Below are positions 22,309-34,661 of a stretch of DNA of 64,000 nt, piece by piece. Within the stretch, counting starts at the first letter, position 1. Each line of letters starts with the position of its first letter. The position numbers and the translations under genes are program-made. This DNA comes from Amylostereum areolatum. Its lineage: Eukaryota; Basidiomycota; Agaricomycetes; Russulales; Stereaceae. Below the pieces are notes generated by a model that was given only the letters and a program-made list of their open reading frames with translations, searched no databases and was not told where the DNA came from. The stretch covers positions 1-64,000 of the forward strand of contig SAXG01000074.1 of NCBI GenBank assembly GCA_012932865.1, in the 5' to 3' direction.

Positions 22309-23544
22309 TCACTGGCAATATCTGTGCGTCCCCAAGTCAGCCAACGCGCGCGCGCGACGGAAGAAAAAGGAAAAAAGGGGGGGGGTCCGCACCTGCGCTC
22401 GCCGAAATCGCCCAAGCCTGGGATGATGTACGCCTTCTCGTTCAGGCCCTCGTCGATCCACCCCGTGATCTGCAGTGCAAACACCCGCCCAAAATAAATG
22501 TAGGGGTCAGCGGGGCGCGGGCGCGGGGAGGCGGCGGGAAAGCGGACGGACGACGCGGAGCGCGGGGTATTTGCTGTGGAACGCCTGCAGGCCCTCGGGC
22601 GAGGAGATCTGCGCACGGACGGAGGGGGACGGGTGAGCGCGAGGCGAGGGCGCGGGCGGGCGAGGGGAGGGGGGAGACGCACGAGGTTGATGAAGATGAT
22701 CCTGTCCTCGGGCACGCCGTGCTCCATGATGACCTCCACGGCCTTCATCGCGGACCCGCCGGTGGCTGCGCGCGCGCCGGTTCAGCGTCCGCCTCTCCAA
22801 CGAGCAGCGCGCAGAGGGGGGGGGGCACGTACCGAGCATGGGATCGAGCAGCAGCACGTACCGATTCGCGATGTCCTGCGGAAGCTGTTCCCCCCCGCTC
22901 GCTCGTCAGTCGCTCGCCCCGGTCGCGCAGAGAGGAGCGAGGGCGGACGTGCCTTCGAGTAGAACAGTTTCGGCTGCGTCGTCTCCTCGTCCTGGACGCG
23001 CGTCAGCACACACGCCTACGCCCGCGCACCGTCGAACGCACGCACCCGTTGGATGAGGATCTTCCCGATGCGCACGCTGCGGCAAACCTCCCGGAGACCC
23101 TGCTCCATCGCCTGCCGTCCCCGCGCACACGCCCTCAGCCCCTCCCGCCGAACATCAGGATGGATAACAAAAAAACGGCGCGCACCTCGCCCGCGCGCAG
23201 GATCGACACCCCGCAGATCTTGCCCTCGAACCCCACGCCCTCGTACGTCGCGCCCTAGCCCAAGTCAGCCCGTCGCCCGCGTAGGATGCGTGCATCGATC
23301 GCCGACGCGGAAGCGCACGCACCGTGGGCGTTTGGACGGTCTTGGGGAGCACGGGCAGGTGGTTGAGCCCCTCCTCGACGAGCAGCCGTATGATGCGGTC
23401 CGAGTAGAAGATGAAGTCCCCCCGGGGCGTGTCCTTGTCCCGGATGATCGTGTACAGCGCCTCGAGCTGGTGCGTGCGCGGGAGGGTGTACACCGAGGGC
23501 GGGAGGGCGGGCTTCGTCGTCGTCGCTTTGGCGTCGGCGGACAT
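22309..23544 (-). CDS. FUR1: Uracil phosphoribosyltransferase
   Basis: Nine exons (23544-23323, 23254-23186, 23111-23046, 22991-22953, 22884-22833, 22765-22683, 22608-22552, 22469-22393, 22321-22309) sum to 678 nt, 225 residues (yeast Fur1 is 216). It converts uracil and PRPP to UMP in pyrimidine salvage. Visible blocks are TLPRTHQLEALYTIIRD, GFEGKICGVSILRAGE, the PRPP loop LLLDPMLATGGSA, INLISSPEGLQAFH, VTGWIDEGLNE in part, and the uracil-binding end IPGLGDFGERRYCQ. Intron 4 appears to start with GC (AAG/GCACGT), since this gives the family spacing FYSKLPQDI; a GT donor four bases on would insert one alanine. The last exon is 13 nt, and the gene is unusually intron-dense. Confidence 0.93.
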
Positions 23545-25249
23545 CGTGGATGAGGATGGAGGGATGAGAGGGCGATTGACCGGGGTTTTTTTTTTCCTTC
23601 TGGGTGTGTTTTCAGGAGGGGAGGAGGGGAGGGGAGGAGATAAGGGCGCGATATCGCCGTGATTAGGTCAGGATCTCGACTATCTTATCTTATCGTCTCG
23701 TGCCTGCTGCTCATGGCACTCTTTGGCATTTGCGGTCTCGATATTCGACTTCAAGGTTTCTACACGGTGCCCTCTCTCAGTGTGGGCGTCGGACCGCCCT
23801 CCCTTTCAACCTCTGCATGCCGAACTTGAGTGAGTACTCGTGGTGAACGCATGCCATCCACAACATTGCAACCGTGCAAATTACGGAGTCACTACCACCC
23901 ACCCACAAAGCGATGCGCGCGAACCTGGGATCTGGACATGCATCGGATGAGGACGACTCTGGGGAGCCGTGAACGACGCCACCGCCATTCCCGCGGCCGT
24001 CCCAGAGGAGAGCGTGCAGGCAATCTCGTCGACGGCGCGGATGCTCGCCGCAAGCACGTCGTTCGCGAGGGGGCACCGCACGGACAGCGACCCTCGGGGC
24101 TCTCCGCCGAGTCGACGCGGGCGACCTGCCACTGCTGCGCGCGTTCCAGATGTGACTGTCCAGACCTCGCCCGGCGGGGCAAGGTGGAGCGCAAAGCCTG
24201 CCGGCGAACGCACGGCTTTCATGTCCTAACAACGCGCCATGATGCCACGCGCGGAGTCGCAGCCATCCCACCTTCCTTTGAACGACGACCCGCCAACGCG
24301 ACCGCCGCCCGTCCGAGTGCCTTTCCTCGCTGCTCCGACCCAATATGTCGTCAAGACGTTCGAGTTCGCGCGTCTGAGTGCGCCACACCCATGCACCCAG
24401 CCACCCCCCATCGTCCGCGCCAAGGTCGACTGACCGTTCGAACTTCGTATCGTGTAGCACGGTGACACTCAGTCTCTGGGGGGGAAGGCGGCCTGGCCTG
24501 GCCGTGTGAGGGCTTTGTAGAGGTGGTTTAGGCCTGATTGAGGCCTACCATACATACATAGTCCTTGAAAAGCACGGCGTCATTGAAGATAGAGTGTGTG
24601 ACAGAAAGGGCACATACGATACGTGCCCCCCCCCCCCCCCCCAGAAAGACACGCAAGCCGGTGCACGCCGCGCTCCAATGGCAAGCCCTGGGCCCGAAGA
24701 TCTTCACATCGCATCCGCTCCCTAAACAGAGGACACGTCCCCGATCCCCGAAAAACGACAGATCATCAACTCGGCCTCCCTGAAAGAGCCCCTCGGGATG
24801 CTTTGATTTCCCCGGTGGGGGCGAGCGACGGCGACGAAGAGGCGGAAGAACCCCACGAGGGGCAGATGACGAGACGAGACGAGACGAGAACGAAAACCCC
24901 GCTCGGTCGTCGGGAGGGCTGTACCGGAATGAAAATGACGAGGGGCCCCGGGGGGGATAAGTACGAGGAGCGAGTCCGACTCGACGATTATTACTTCATC
25001 CTCTCCCCATCACCATCGACCGTCCCCCCGAGCAGTTTCCTATTTCCCATCGTCGTTTGTACTTGGCGAGGCTGAGCAACGACCGTCGGACTCGGTAAGC
25101 AACCGTCAAAAAGCCCTCCGCAACTCCGCCTCGCGCTCTACAAAGCCCTTGGCCCCTTCACCTCCCCTCTTCATCTCTCGCCACCCCTGTCCCCCATCCA
25201 CCACCCCCCTCTCCCCTCCTTCCCAACCAAGAGCAAAACGCAGCTCCAA
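23545..25249. other. 1.7 kb without a supported gene
   Basis: Begins with the FUR1 promoter (T-rich tract at 23587-23597). The minus strand has a 227-codon frame at 24460-23777 and alternative frames with protein-like pieces (VWTVTSGT; ASIRAVDEIACTLSSGTAAG), but they lie in different phases and no splice pattern joins them. A C17 run sits at 24626-24642. Purine/pyrimidine-skewed sequence leads to the next gene. Confidence 0.35.
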
Positions 25250-26288
25250 ATGCAACGCGAGCTCGTCACCCACCTCCACGACGTACGTCCTTCGCTCGTC
25301 CGCGGCCCCTATCCACCCATTCCGAGATAACGCGCTAACCTCGATCGCGCGGCGCACAGGATGCGGAGCGTCTGCCCCGCGACATGCAGCGCGTCGCCTA
25401 CGACGCCGATAGGACGCAGTATTATTACCGCGACCAGCACGGGGCGGGCGCGACGTACGTTGGGCGTCCGGGCGAGGAGTACGGGGTCATGGTCCCGGAG
25501 CACGAAGCGGCGGAGAACGTGCCGAGCAGGGGGCTGGGAAGGAAACCTACATGTGCGTACTTACCTTCCCACCGTCGTCCTCGGGCTCTCCCATAGAGCA
25601 CCTCCCTCTCCCAATTCCCATCCGAGAAGAACGAGGCGCGAACGTCGTGGCTGGCATACATAGTAGTACAACTGCACTGATCCCGACCGGGTGGCACACG
25701 ACCGGCCTGCGTCTCCCTCACTCCCCCTCCCCCCCTCGTCCTTCCTCCCCGTCCTGACCCCATCCTCCGATCCCAGTACCCGCCTACAAGCGCCCCGTCC
25801 GCTTCGCCGACGACTCCGGCGAGTCCGACGACGACGAGCACACCGCGCGCGCCCACCCGCCCACACACCCCTACGGCCCTGGCCCCGGCCCCGGCGCGGG
25901 CCACACCAAAGCGCCCTCCCACCCCGCCTACTCCCAGCCCGACGCCTCGCACCACGCGCACTACGGCACCGGCATGACCTTCGCCGACATCCTCCCCTCC
26001 AACCTCCTGGCCTCCGCCCCGCCCATGGACGCGCCCAAGTCCCCCGTCAAGCGCGCGCTCACCCTCCGCCACGGGCCGTCCGCGTCCGATCCGGGCGCGC
26101 ACGCGCATGCGCGCAGGGAGGGCAGGCCGGAGAAGAACGTGCAGTACAGGGAGCCCGCGTCGCCGCGGAAGAAGTCGTTCCAGGGCGCGGCGAAGATGGT
26201 CGGGCGGGCGGCGATGGCGTTTGGGAAGAAGGAGAAGCGGGAGGAGAGGGAGAAGGAGGCGTGGGGGGTGTATCAGCGCGTGGACTAG
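25250..26288 (+). CDS. Uncharacterised basidiomycete protein with a YxxRDxxG N-terminal module
   Basis: Exons 25250-25282, 25360-25552 and 25777-26288 sum to 738 nt, 245 residues; the second intron is long (224 nt). The N-terminal part (LPRDMQRVAYDADRTQYYYR, then DQHGAGATYVG and GEEYGVM) matches a short conserved opening found in many uncharacterised basidiomycete proteins, some of which also carry LysM domains; none is visible here. The remainder is low-complexity: acidic ESDDDE, His/Pro/Gly-rich stretches, and a basic Lys/Glu-rich end (FGKKEKREEREKEA). No membrane segment or signal peptide. Role unknown; an intracellular, partly disordered protein is the simplest reading. Confidence 0.65.
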
Positions 26289-26898
26289 CCCGGGTCGCCG
26301 GTCTCGGTGAGTGAGCGGGTGCGTGTGTTGGATTGTGGATACGTACTGTATGTGCGCGGGCACACATTGCTAATAGGTGTCTGTATGTATCTGGGTGTAC
26401 TTGTATCGGCCTGACGCTTCCCCTCGTCCGTTTCTTCATTTTTCTGCATATCATCATGTTGTTTCTGCTTGTGCAATGCCACGATCGACTGTTCGCTCGC
26501 GCTCGCGTCTCTCCCCGGTCTCCGATCTACCCGTTGGACGTAGCGGAAGCTTGCTCGTTTCGTATGACTACTAGCATCAGGAAAGCAAGGAGGAGAGGAG
26601 TTTCCCATGGTGCCGGGCCCCGGGAAAACGGACGGGGGTGTTCGGGGAACTCCGGGGTCTGGAGGACTGCGTCACCGCCAGCACGGCGCCAATCTCCTCG
26701 AGGCTCTTCCTGCGAGTCTCAGTGACTCGGTCTCACTGTCAGGGCCTCTGCTTCCGATCCGAGTTCCCCTCGATTGTCTGGTCCTCCATCTGATTTCGAA
26801 TGGAACGTTTCTTGCGGGTGCCTGCGCCACAGTTGCACCCGTTCCTTGTCCCATAAACCCTTCAAGCCAATTCACATCGTTGAACTCCAATATCCACC
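26289..26898. other. Spacer and promoter of the monooxygenase gene
   Basis: About 610 bp between two plus-strand genes. Frames present are short and unrelated to known families. No clear TATA box. Confidence 0.5.
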
Positions 26899-29099
26899 AT
26901 GGCACAGCGCCGTACGGATCCTCGTCTGAGCTCTATTGCTATCATCGGTGCGGGCATCGCAGGCCTCGTCACCGCACACACGCTCCTTCAAGACGGATTT
27001 GTCGACGTGCGCGTCCTCACGCGCGGCGCATTCGTAGGGGGCGTATGGGGGAAAGACCGCGTCTACCCAGGACTCTACATCAACAAGTGCGTTTTCCATC
27101 CTTCTTCTCTGCTCACGCATGTGCTGATATCAGCGAAGTGTTCACGGGGAATATCGCCTCTCTTCAATGGAGATGGATCCGCCCATCACTGCAGGCGTGG
27201 TGGGAGGACGGCTGACGGGCGAGGACCTCCGGCGATACACCGAGGCTTTCGCGGCCAAGTTTCTCGAGGGGAAGATCCAATTCGACACCGAGGCTCGAAA
27301 CGTCCGTCGGGGCCCATCGCGTCCGACGGAGGGCTGGGAGGTGGCGGTGGAGAACAGGCGGACGGGAAAGCGGGAAGTTCATCGGTACGCGCGAGTCGTT
27401 CTGTGCACGGGGGTGAGTTCGTCTTCTGCGTGACTCCTCGATGCATCGTGCGTCTGACTCGACTTTTGGCAGGGGTGCAGCACGCCTCTGGTTCCCGAGA
27501 GCCTCTCGCCACACGCCGCGGCGGCGGCGGGCTTCAAAGGCCCCGTCTTCCACAGCATGGACTTCGGTCTGAAGATGGAGTCACGAGTTGCTCGCGGCCG
27601 CCCGCCGGCCCATCGGCGAGGATCCTAGCTCAGACCCGTCGGGCGTCGTTGTGGTCGGTGGGGGCAAGTCGGCACAAGAGTACGTCCTTGTGTAATCCGG
27701 AGACATTTTTTGGTAGCTGAAACCAGAGTCGGTCAGCATATCCGCCTACCTTGCCAACGAAGGCCGCGCGGTGTCCGTCGTCTTTGATAGAACAGACGCA
27801 TTCACTGCGGGCTCCAGGCCTTTGCCCGACTTCATCCGGAAGAGCAGGTAATACGCTTCGATGCATCTGCAGACCTCATTCTGAAAGACATGCAGGCAGG
27901 TTCTTGTCGCTCTTCTCGCCACACATCCATCTCCGGACAGTTTTAGAGTACGCCGGCTTCCTGTCGGAATCCTCACCGATCTCGCTCATATATGCGTTTC
28001 AGGCGCTTCCTGCACACCACGACCTTGGGCAAGAAGATCGTGGACTGGTTCTGGCACGGTCTGGCGGACAGCTCGGTACGTGCCCCTGGCCCTCGTAGCA
28101 GTCCCCTCGCCGACGCTCATTCCGCGCATAGTTGCACGCCGCCGGCGTTCCCGCGGACTCCCCTATACGCCGCACGTTTTCGCCCTTCTGGAGCGTCCGC
28201 ATCAACGACGAGGGCGTGCCGCGCGCGAACGGGTTTCACGCCCTCGCCAACGCAGGCAAGATCGCGCTCGTCGCGCCCGCGCGCGTGGCCGGGTTCGGCG
28301 AGGACGGGCGGAGCGTCGTGCTGGAGGACGGGAGGACGCTGCGCGCGGACGCGGTGGTGCTGGCGACGGGCTACCGGTCGTCGTGGCCGCAGATGTTCGA
28401 TGGGCAAACTCTGGAAGACCTCGCGCTCCGTCGGCATACGCCGGCGGAAACGACGGCGCCGCCGCACTGGGGATATACTACTTTGTCCGACCCACCTCCT
28501 CAGCCGACGCACTCGCAAGCCCAGCAGTGGTCCACGTCGATCTACCGTGGCCTCGTCCCCGCCCCGAACATCCTCCGCCGCGATCTCGCCGTCAACGGTG
28601 CGGTCGTACGTCACTCTTCCTGCTTCCTTGCCCTTCGCGCGCTGATCGTCTGGACCCGAAAATCACAGATCTCACCCAACAACGGCTACACCGTCGAAGT
28701 CGCCGCGCACTGGATCTCGTCGTACTTCCTGGGCGACGCGATGCGCCTGCCCACGAGCCCGGAAGAGGCGCTTCAGGAGACAGCGCGGAACGCGGCGTGG
28801 CTGAAGGTGCGCTATCCCGACACGGCCGTGGCGATGAACGAGAGCCACACGAGCTCGGCCGCGTTCCGGACGTGCGTGTTTCTTTCCTCGCCCCGTTGTT
28901 GATTCCCTTTGCTGATTCTTGGGGGGCTTGCGTTGGATGCAGGTGGCCGCAGCATGTGGACGATCTGCTGGAAGACATGGGGCTCCCTGTGATGCGGAGC
29001 GGAGGGAACTGGCTCACCTGGCCGTTCAAGGTCGTCGACCTGGAGGAGATACGCGAGTTGAAGGGCGAGCGGGATGCACGACGCGCGCGGCGTGCTTAG
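26899..29099 (+). CDS. Flavin-containing monooxygenase-like protein, one single-base frameshift
   Basis: Nine exons (26899-27086, 27139-27412, 27473-27679, 27737-27847, 27900-27947, 28003-28075, 28132-28605, 28669-28871, 28943-29099). FAD site GAGIAG at residues 17-22; then YPGLYINNVHGEYRLSSMEM across the first junction; the FMO-type signature FKGPVFHSMDFG; the NADPH site VVVVGGGKSAQD across the third intron; and LATGYRSSWP. The C-terminal half (NNGYTVEVAAHWISSYFLGD) is well kept. In exon 3, near 27580, one base too many separates HSMDFGLKMES from ELLAAARRPIGEDPSSD; without it the gene would be 577 residues. Such enzymes oxygenate small N-, S- or ketone-containing substrates using FAD and NADPH; substrate unknown. 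The frameshift may be an assembly error or recent inactivation. Confidence 0.78.
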
Positions 29100-29696
29100 T
29101 GGTGACAGGGCTTCGGCTGCGAACGCACAACGGAACGTGGTTATCCAAGTCGTCGGGATCAGCCATAGGATTTACTGACGACTCGTTATTATTCTTAAAC
29201 CGGAGCAGTGTAAGTATGTACTTACCTTGGACGCGGAGATGATGGTATCCCATCTGTGCTTAGATGATCGGCCGAGCATTTCCCTGTATTTTCATTGATA
29301 CCACATAGTATCCTAGTAAAGCAGATGTCGATGAAAAGTCGATGGAATCAACCTTTGTATGTAGTTGACTTGTACCCTCGGCCTTCGGGATCCTCTTATC
29401 GTTGGCACGAGCGCGTCGCGTGCGTAAAAGAGAACTGCCCGCGCGGCGCGCGACATCCAACCACAACCACAACCACAACTCTCAACTTGCCGTCACCTTG
29501 TCCCCCTCAAATACCGTCAAGACCCCTGCTTTCTTGTATCTTCACAGGTGCGGAAAGATGCCTCCCTACTTTCTTTCACTTGAAGTAACACGATGTTCCG
29601 ACATCACACAGTTCCTGAACGGCCCAACTTGCAGAGCATTCTGCCCTCCTATCCCATTCAAACGATCCAAAGGCCTTGGCTGGACCACAGCGCGAA
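29100..29696. other. Spacer upstream of the F-box-like gene
   Basis: About 600 bp with a CCACAA-rich tract at 29460-29480. An ATG frame at 29592 (MFRHHTVPERPNLQS) resembles the leader of family members but stops before the chosen start. No other gene. Confidence 0.45.
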
Positions 29697-31655
29697 ATGA
29701 CGCCTCAACCACTCGCCGGGTACGTCTCAATTTGAGTTTCCACCATCGGCCAGTCTGATTCAGCGTGAAGAGCGCCGAAGTCGTCCTTCGCGTCATTGGG
29801 ACGTCGATGGATTGCGGACGCGGACGGCATCCTGAACGCTAGCGCTCGCGATGGGGAGGAGATGCAGAAACTACAAGGCGAACTTGACAAGGAGATAGCA
29901 GAGCTTCCTCGAATCCATCGAGAGTTGCGGATACGACGGAACGCGTGCCGCCCCCTCGTTCGACTCCCGGTTGAGATCATCATCGTCATCGTCACCCTTG
30001 CCGGGAACGGACTCGAGCCTCCCGAGCACTCCGAATGGGAGCACTTCATGGGCTGGATGAAGCTCTCGCAGGTCTGTCATCGTATCCGCACCATCATACT
30101 CGACATTGCAGGCGTGTGGGCGAAGCACGTTCTTGCCTTTCCCCGTACGGAGGCGCGCGAGGAAATTTTACGGCGGACAGGCGACGATTTGCTCGATATG
30201 ACTGTATCATCGCCCGGGGGCAGTGGCAGTGACAGCGACGATGACGACGATAGCGAAGACAGCGACAGCGACAGCGACAGCACCAGTAGCTCCGTCCCCA
30301 CGATATCGTACGTGTTGAACCTCCTTTGCGATGGATGGGTGCGTTCCCTCAAGATTTGGGCTGAAGACGACGAATGGTACGGCACGTCATGTCCTCAGGA
30401 ATGGATCGAACTTCTTTCGGGCCAGCCGTTCGCATCGTTGCAGACGTTGGTCATCGAGGATTCCGACCCCGGGCAGCCCCTCGACCATGTTCCCCATTGC
30501 CTCTCCCCGAACCTCGAAACCATACGCTTCAAGAACGCGTTTATGAGCTGGAACTCCCTCGCTTTGCGTCGTTTGAGCGTCACGACGGAGGATTACTATT
30601 TCAGACCGGTCTCTCAGCCCCGCTTCCCGTCTCCGGACGCTTTTTTGGCCCTCCTCGCCGCGTCGCCCAACATCGAAGACCTCTCTTTGGGTTCCTGCTT
30701 TCCCGATATGTCTGCCGCATTAGAGGACGGCATCCAACCCTTCGTCTCTCTCCCCAAACTTCACAAGGTCCACATCAAGGGCATCGTGTCAGCATCCTGT
30801 TGGCTATGGGGATCGCTGGTAATTTCTAGCACTTGCACGGACGTATCGATCTTCATAGACAGGGAACATCATGACTCCAGAAGCTCGACAGACATCGCTT
30901 GTCTTCGACGTTTCTTTTCTTTAATAGGCAGAGATATGTGTGGCCCTGGAGAGTCCCGACGTTTCCTCCACACCGTGACATTCTTTCCCGAAGACCACAT
31001 AAACTATATGAATGACATCTCCGTCATCATGGACTTCGACGACAAGCATTCAGCGAACGATCTCGAAGGCAACGAGAGCCCGCCTTTTCCCCGCGGTTCC
31101 GCTGGTGCAAAGGTCCGGTTCGCGTGCGACAGATGGGCACTGTTTAACACCCAGGAAGACAATCAAAGGGACGTATTCAGATCTGCTGCCGAAGCAGTCT
31201 CGTTCAGGGGTGTCAAAACACTGATTATCCATGTACACATCACCCCAGACCAAACCGAACAGTATTGGAAAGACATACTACGCGATCTGGGCGGCGTTCA
31301 CGACTTGTACCTCAGCGCACCATATGCACGCCTCTTCGATGCCCTTGCTCTCCCCCCATCGGCTCCAGAAGACCATGGACAACGCTCTTGTCTTCTCCCC
31401 GCACTCGAAACCATCCATATACGAAAGCTGTATGAATATCGTCCTCGCGTTCCTGCCACATTGCCGGCTTTGCAGAATATGCTCTCGTCCCGACAACGCT
31501 CTGGAACCGGTATCAGATGTTTGCGAGTGGGCGATACAGATATCCAGAGCCCGATGTCCGCAGACGCGATACGAGCACAGGTCGAAGGCTTGGTTTCAAC
31601 TCTCATTTGGGGCGACATGCCAGGTCGTGGATTGGAATTTTACGAGCGACCGTGA
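29697..31655 (+). CDS. F-box-like, LRR-like protein (intact member of a local family)
   Basis: Two exons (29697-29719 and 29771-31655, 51 nt intron) give 635 residues; the main exon alone codes for nearly all of it. A predicted coiled segment (residues about 35-65) ends in RNACRPLVRLPVEIIIVIV, the F-box-like start typical of agaricomycete families, followed by LSQVCHRIRTIILDIAGVWA. An acidic Ser/Asp run (GSDSDDDDDSEDSDSDSD) follows, then irregular leucine-rich stretches (SPNIEDLSLGSCFPDM; LLPALETIHIRKLYE). Such proteins usually serve as substrate adaptors of SCF ubiquitin ligases; the partner is unknown. The short first exon is inferred because the main frame has no early ATG. Decayed relatives lie at 11564-13216 and 38364-40280. 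Confidence 0.75.
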
Positions 31656-32506
31656 TTTCGACCTTGACGACTCCCCTGAGTACTTATTTAAATCTGATTT
31701 CCTGCCGAACTCGCTCAGAGAGTCACTAGTCACTACACGATAATCGAAACTGCGCATGAATTATAATGAAGTGACAATCATAGAGCCATCTACTAACGGC
31801 GTACATGCGGTGGTCCAGTGGTACCATGGACAAGAATTTGCACGAATCATCTCAGTGTATACTGTAATCGCAAGCAGTTGTGAGGGAAGGGACTTGCTTG
31901 CTTGCGGTCGACCGGTATATGGGCTTATTCCATGTACAGTAGACCGAGTTCGACGACGTTCGACATCGACAAGGACATGGATTTCGACGCTGCCCTCTGC
32001 ACGATCACGTAGAGTAGCGGGGAATGCCGCCAACTGCAAAGTCGGTGGTCACGGTCGACGGCGGCTTCAGGCTGCTCACTCATCATCGACGGCTTTGCCC
32101 ATCGTCTGCCCATCCTCGCGCACCATTTACTGCATTTTCTCCCTCAACACACTCGGAAGCTCCTGGATCACGAAGATGGCTCTGGCTCGACATCTCATAC
32201 ATGTGTCTGCGATGTGTTTTCCCTCTCCTCGCCTGTCCCGTCTCGCTTTCCTCCTCGACAGAGCTCCTAGCCGGCTCTTCGCACGTCCAGGGAAGCACGC
32301 ACGATATAATTCAAGGCCATCGTAAATCAAGGAGCAAACGTCGCGCCTATCGATAACGAAGACGGACGGCACGATCGATGCGATACAAGTACACGAGGCG
32401 GAAGTGATGGGGAAAAGGAGAACATATAAAAAGGAAACAAAGTCGGTGAGTTTTCTATCGGTATCGCGTTCCAATTCTGAGTCCGTGCGCAGGCTCTACA
32501 AGACCA
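31656..32506. other. Shared 3' region, no supported gene
   Basis: About 850 bp between the stop codons of convergent genes. A 189-codon plus frame (31756-32325) and a minus frame (32474-32127) overlap, neither with family features or a sensible start context. Confidence 0.45.
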
Positions 32507-34661
32507 TCAAACCCCTCCGTCCGCTCGCAAACGTTCGACGTGCTGGTACAACCTGTTCACGTTCTGTTGCACGGTGTACTGATCCTTCTCCCACATGCCC
32601 GCCGCCTTCAACTTCTTGATTTGATCCTCATACCTACGCCGCGGCCGACACCTGAACGGATCGCTCGCGTGCACGCTCAGGATCACGCCCGCGATCCCAA
32701 GCTTCCTCCACTCTCCCCTCACCCAAGCCTCCTCACCTTCCGTGACGTGCGTCGTCTGATACTCCTCCAAGAGCGACGCGCTCGTCGTCTTGTGGATCTG
32801 CTTGATCCTCCTGTCCCACGCCTCCCAGCCCGACGTGTTCGGCTTGCATGCGTCGCGGTGGACGTTCCGATTGTGCTCGGTCTTGAAGCAGCGGCCGCAC
32901 CTGCAGACCCACAGGCCCTCCCCTCCGTGGTGGGTCTCGAGGATATGCCGCGACCAGCCCCCGGACTGGGAGCCCTTGACCATGCTGTCGCAATCCTCGA
33001 CCGGACAGGCCAAGCGGCTGGGGTGGGCGGGTATCAGAGGGGTGGGCGCGTCAGGGGACGGGGTCCCGTCGACGCCGATGGCAGTGTTTGCAGCTGTAGA
33101 GTTGCCTGAAACAACGAGCCAGCTAAAACCCGAGCGTGGTGGAACGGGCGGCGGTAGTGGTTGCGTTGGGCCGCCCATCATTTGTACCTTCTTCGAAAGT
33201 CTCCTCCTCTTTTGCCTTTTCTCTCCCCCGTCTCTCTCCCCCTCCCCCTCCCCCTCCTCCTCCTCCTCCTCCTCCTCCGCTCGCCTTTTATGCGCCGAAC
33301 TGCCACCTGGAGCAGGTGGCTCCATTGTCAGCCTTGAAGGTGCCGGCGATAGACGTCCGTGCATGTCTGTCTCCAAGGATCCTTCCTTGGGGGACATTGT
33401 TTTGGATCTATTGTTGGAATCCTTTAAGGCGCCTGAGCTGCCACCCTCCGAAGAGGTTGACAGCCCCGTTGCCTCAAAAGGTTTATCGTATGTGTATTTC
33501 GGACTCATGGCGAGTCCGGAGGGGGCGCTATACCCCATTGGTGGTTGACGTGCCGCTGTGGGTGGCGCACGTTCGCCATATTCCACGATGGGGGCATGTC
33601 GCGCATCCGAGTATGATGGCGAAGGACCGCGGACCAGATTGGAGGTTGTGTACGATGACGCGGGATAGTATTCGTCGATTGACGATGCCGACGAAGACAA
33701 CCTTCGGAGTAGAGAAGGTGTCGAGGGGGTCTCGGTCTGTGGCCTATCGAGTTCTAGGGGAGGGGCGAGGCTGGCATTGGGCACCTCGACGGAGGAGGGT
33801 ATATCATACCACCCATCATCGGGGTGGCTAGCATTCCACTCATCCAATGCCTCGGATAAAGCCATCATTATGGATGGATCGGGATCGGGGACATCAGGGA
33901 GTGCGGAAGGTGGTGTCGGGAGTGGCTTGGAGGGCAAGAGGTCGGTGGCGGGGTTGGGGATCAGAGGGTGGTACTGGTTTGGAGAGCGATCAGCCATGGC
34001 GAGATTCATTGACAGGGACGGCTGGTAGTGGGTGTTGGCGTGGGTGTTCTTCTATCGCGGTTGAATCAGTGTTCCATCCAACGAAGGTGGTGTGGCGAGG
34101 GGTTGGGGTGTGGTAACGATGGGGATGAAGTGCACAAAACTTACCTGGTGCCTAGCAGTGGGAGCAATGTTGGTATTCAAGTGGTAAAAGCCATGGACAT
34201 TGGTGGTGAATCCGGTGGCCATGGGGGCGGTGGGGGCGGCGGGAACGGTGGAGACAGTGGGGACGGTGGGGACGACGAGGGCCTGTGGCGGGACCGATCG
34301 ATTGTGGGCGTTGAAGTCCGGAGGAGCTTGCATGGTTGATGCTGGAGTATAGTTGTTGACGACAGTGGGTGCGGTGTAACCGAGGTCGTTCTCGGGGTCG
34401 AAGAAAGCCTGGGGCCAGAACAAGTTATTCTGGCACGGGGAAGGTGTGAGTATACTGTCGCTTGTAACAAAAGAAAACTAGAAGACTGACCTGCATTCCT
34501 CCTTCGACATAGTTCATGAACATCGTATTGACGGGGCCAGGACCATAGATGGGATAGGTAGTAGTGTCGACACCGTAAGACCCGCGAGGGCGATACTCTG
34601 GCGCGATCCCGTAGAATGGCATGGAGGGGGGAGACTGAGTGTATGGCATTTGGTAAGGCAT
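32507..34661 (-). CDS. C2H2-type zinc-finger protein, putative transcription regulator
   Basis: Exons 34661-34491, 34429-34145 and 34051-32507 sum to 2001 nt, 666 residues. Most of the protein is low-complexity Pro/Ser/Tyr-rich sequence with an acidic Glu run (33241-33277 region) next to a basic nuclear-localisation-like KRQKRRRLSKK. Two zinc-finger-like units follow: CPVEDCDSMVKGSQSGGWSR ending in HILETHH, and CRCGRCF to HNRNVHRDAC, the second with Cys as last ligand. The C-terminus holds WEKDQYTVQQNVNRLYQHV, probably helical. It is likely nuclear and DNA-binding; no target can be inferred. A short additional intron (near the VPPRSGFSWLVVSG stretch) could exist inside exon 3. The upstream 34662-35642 is probably its promoter. 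Confidence 0.72.

Noticed and set aside
23777..24460. 227-codon minus-strand frame and overlapping shorter frames with protein-like pieces
   Set aside because: The best pieces lie in different phases, no GT-AG pattern joins them, and no family is recognisable; GC-rich sequence keeps several frames open by chance.
31756..32325. 189-codon plus frame between convergent genes
   Set aside because: No domain, unlikely composition, and overlapped by an equally open minus frame.
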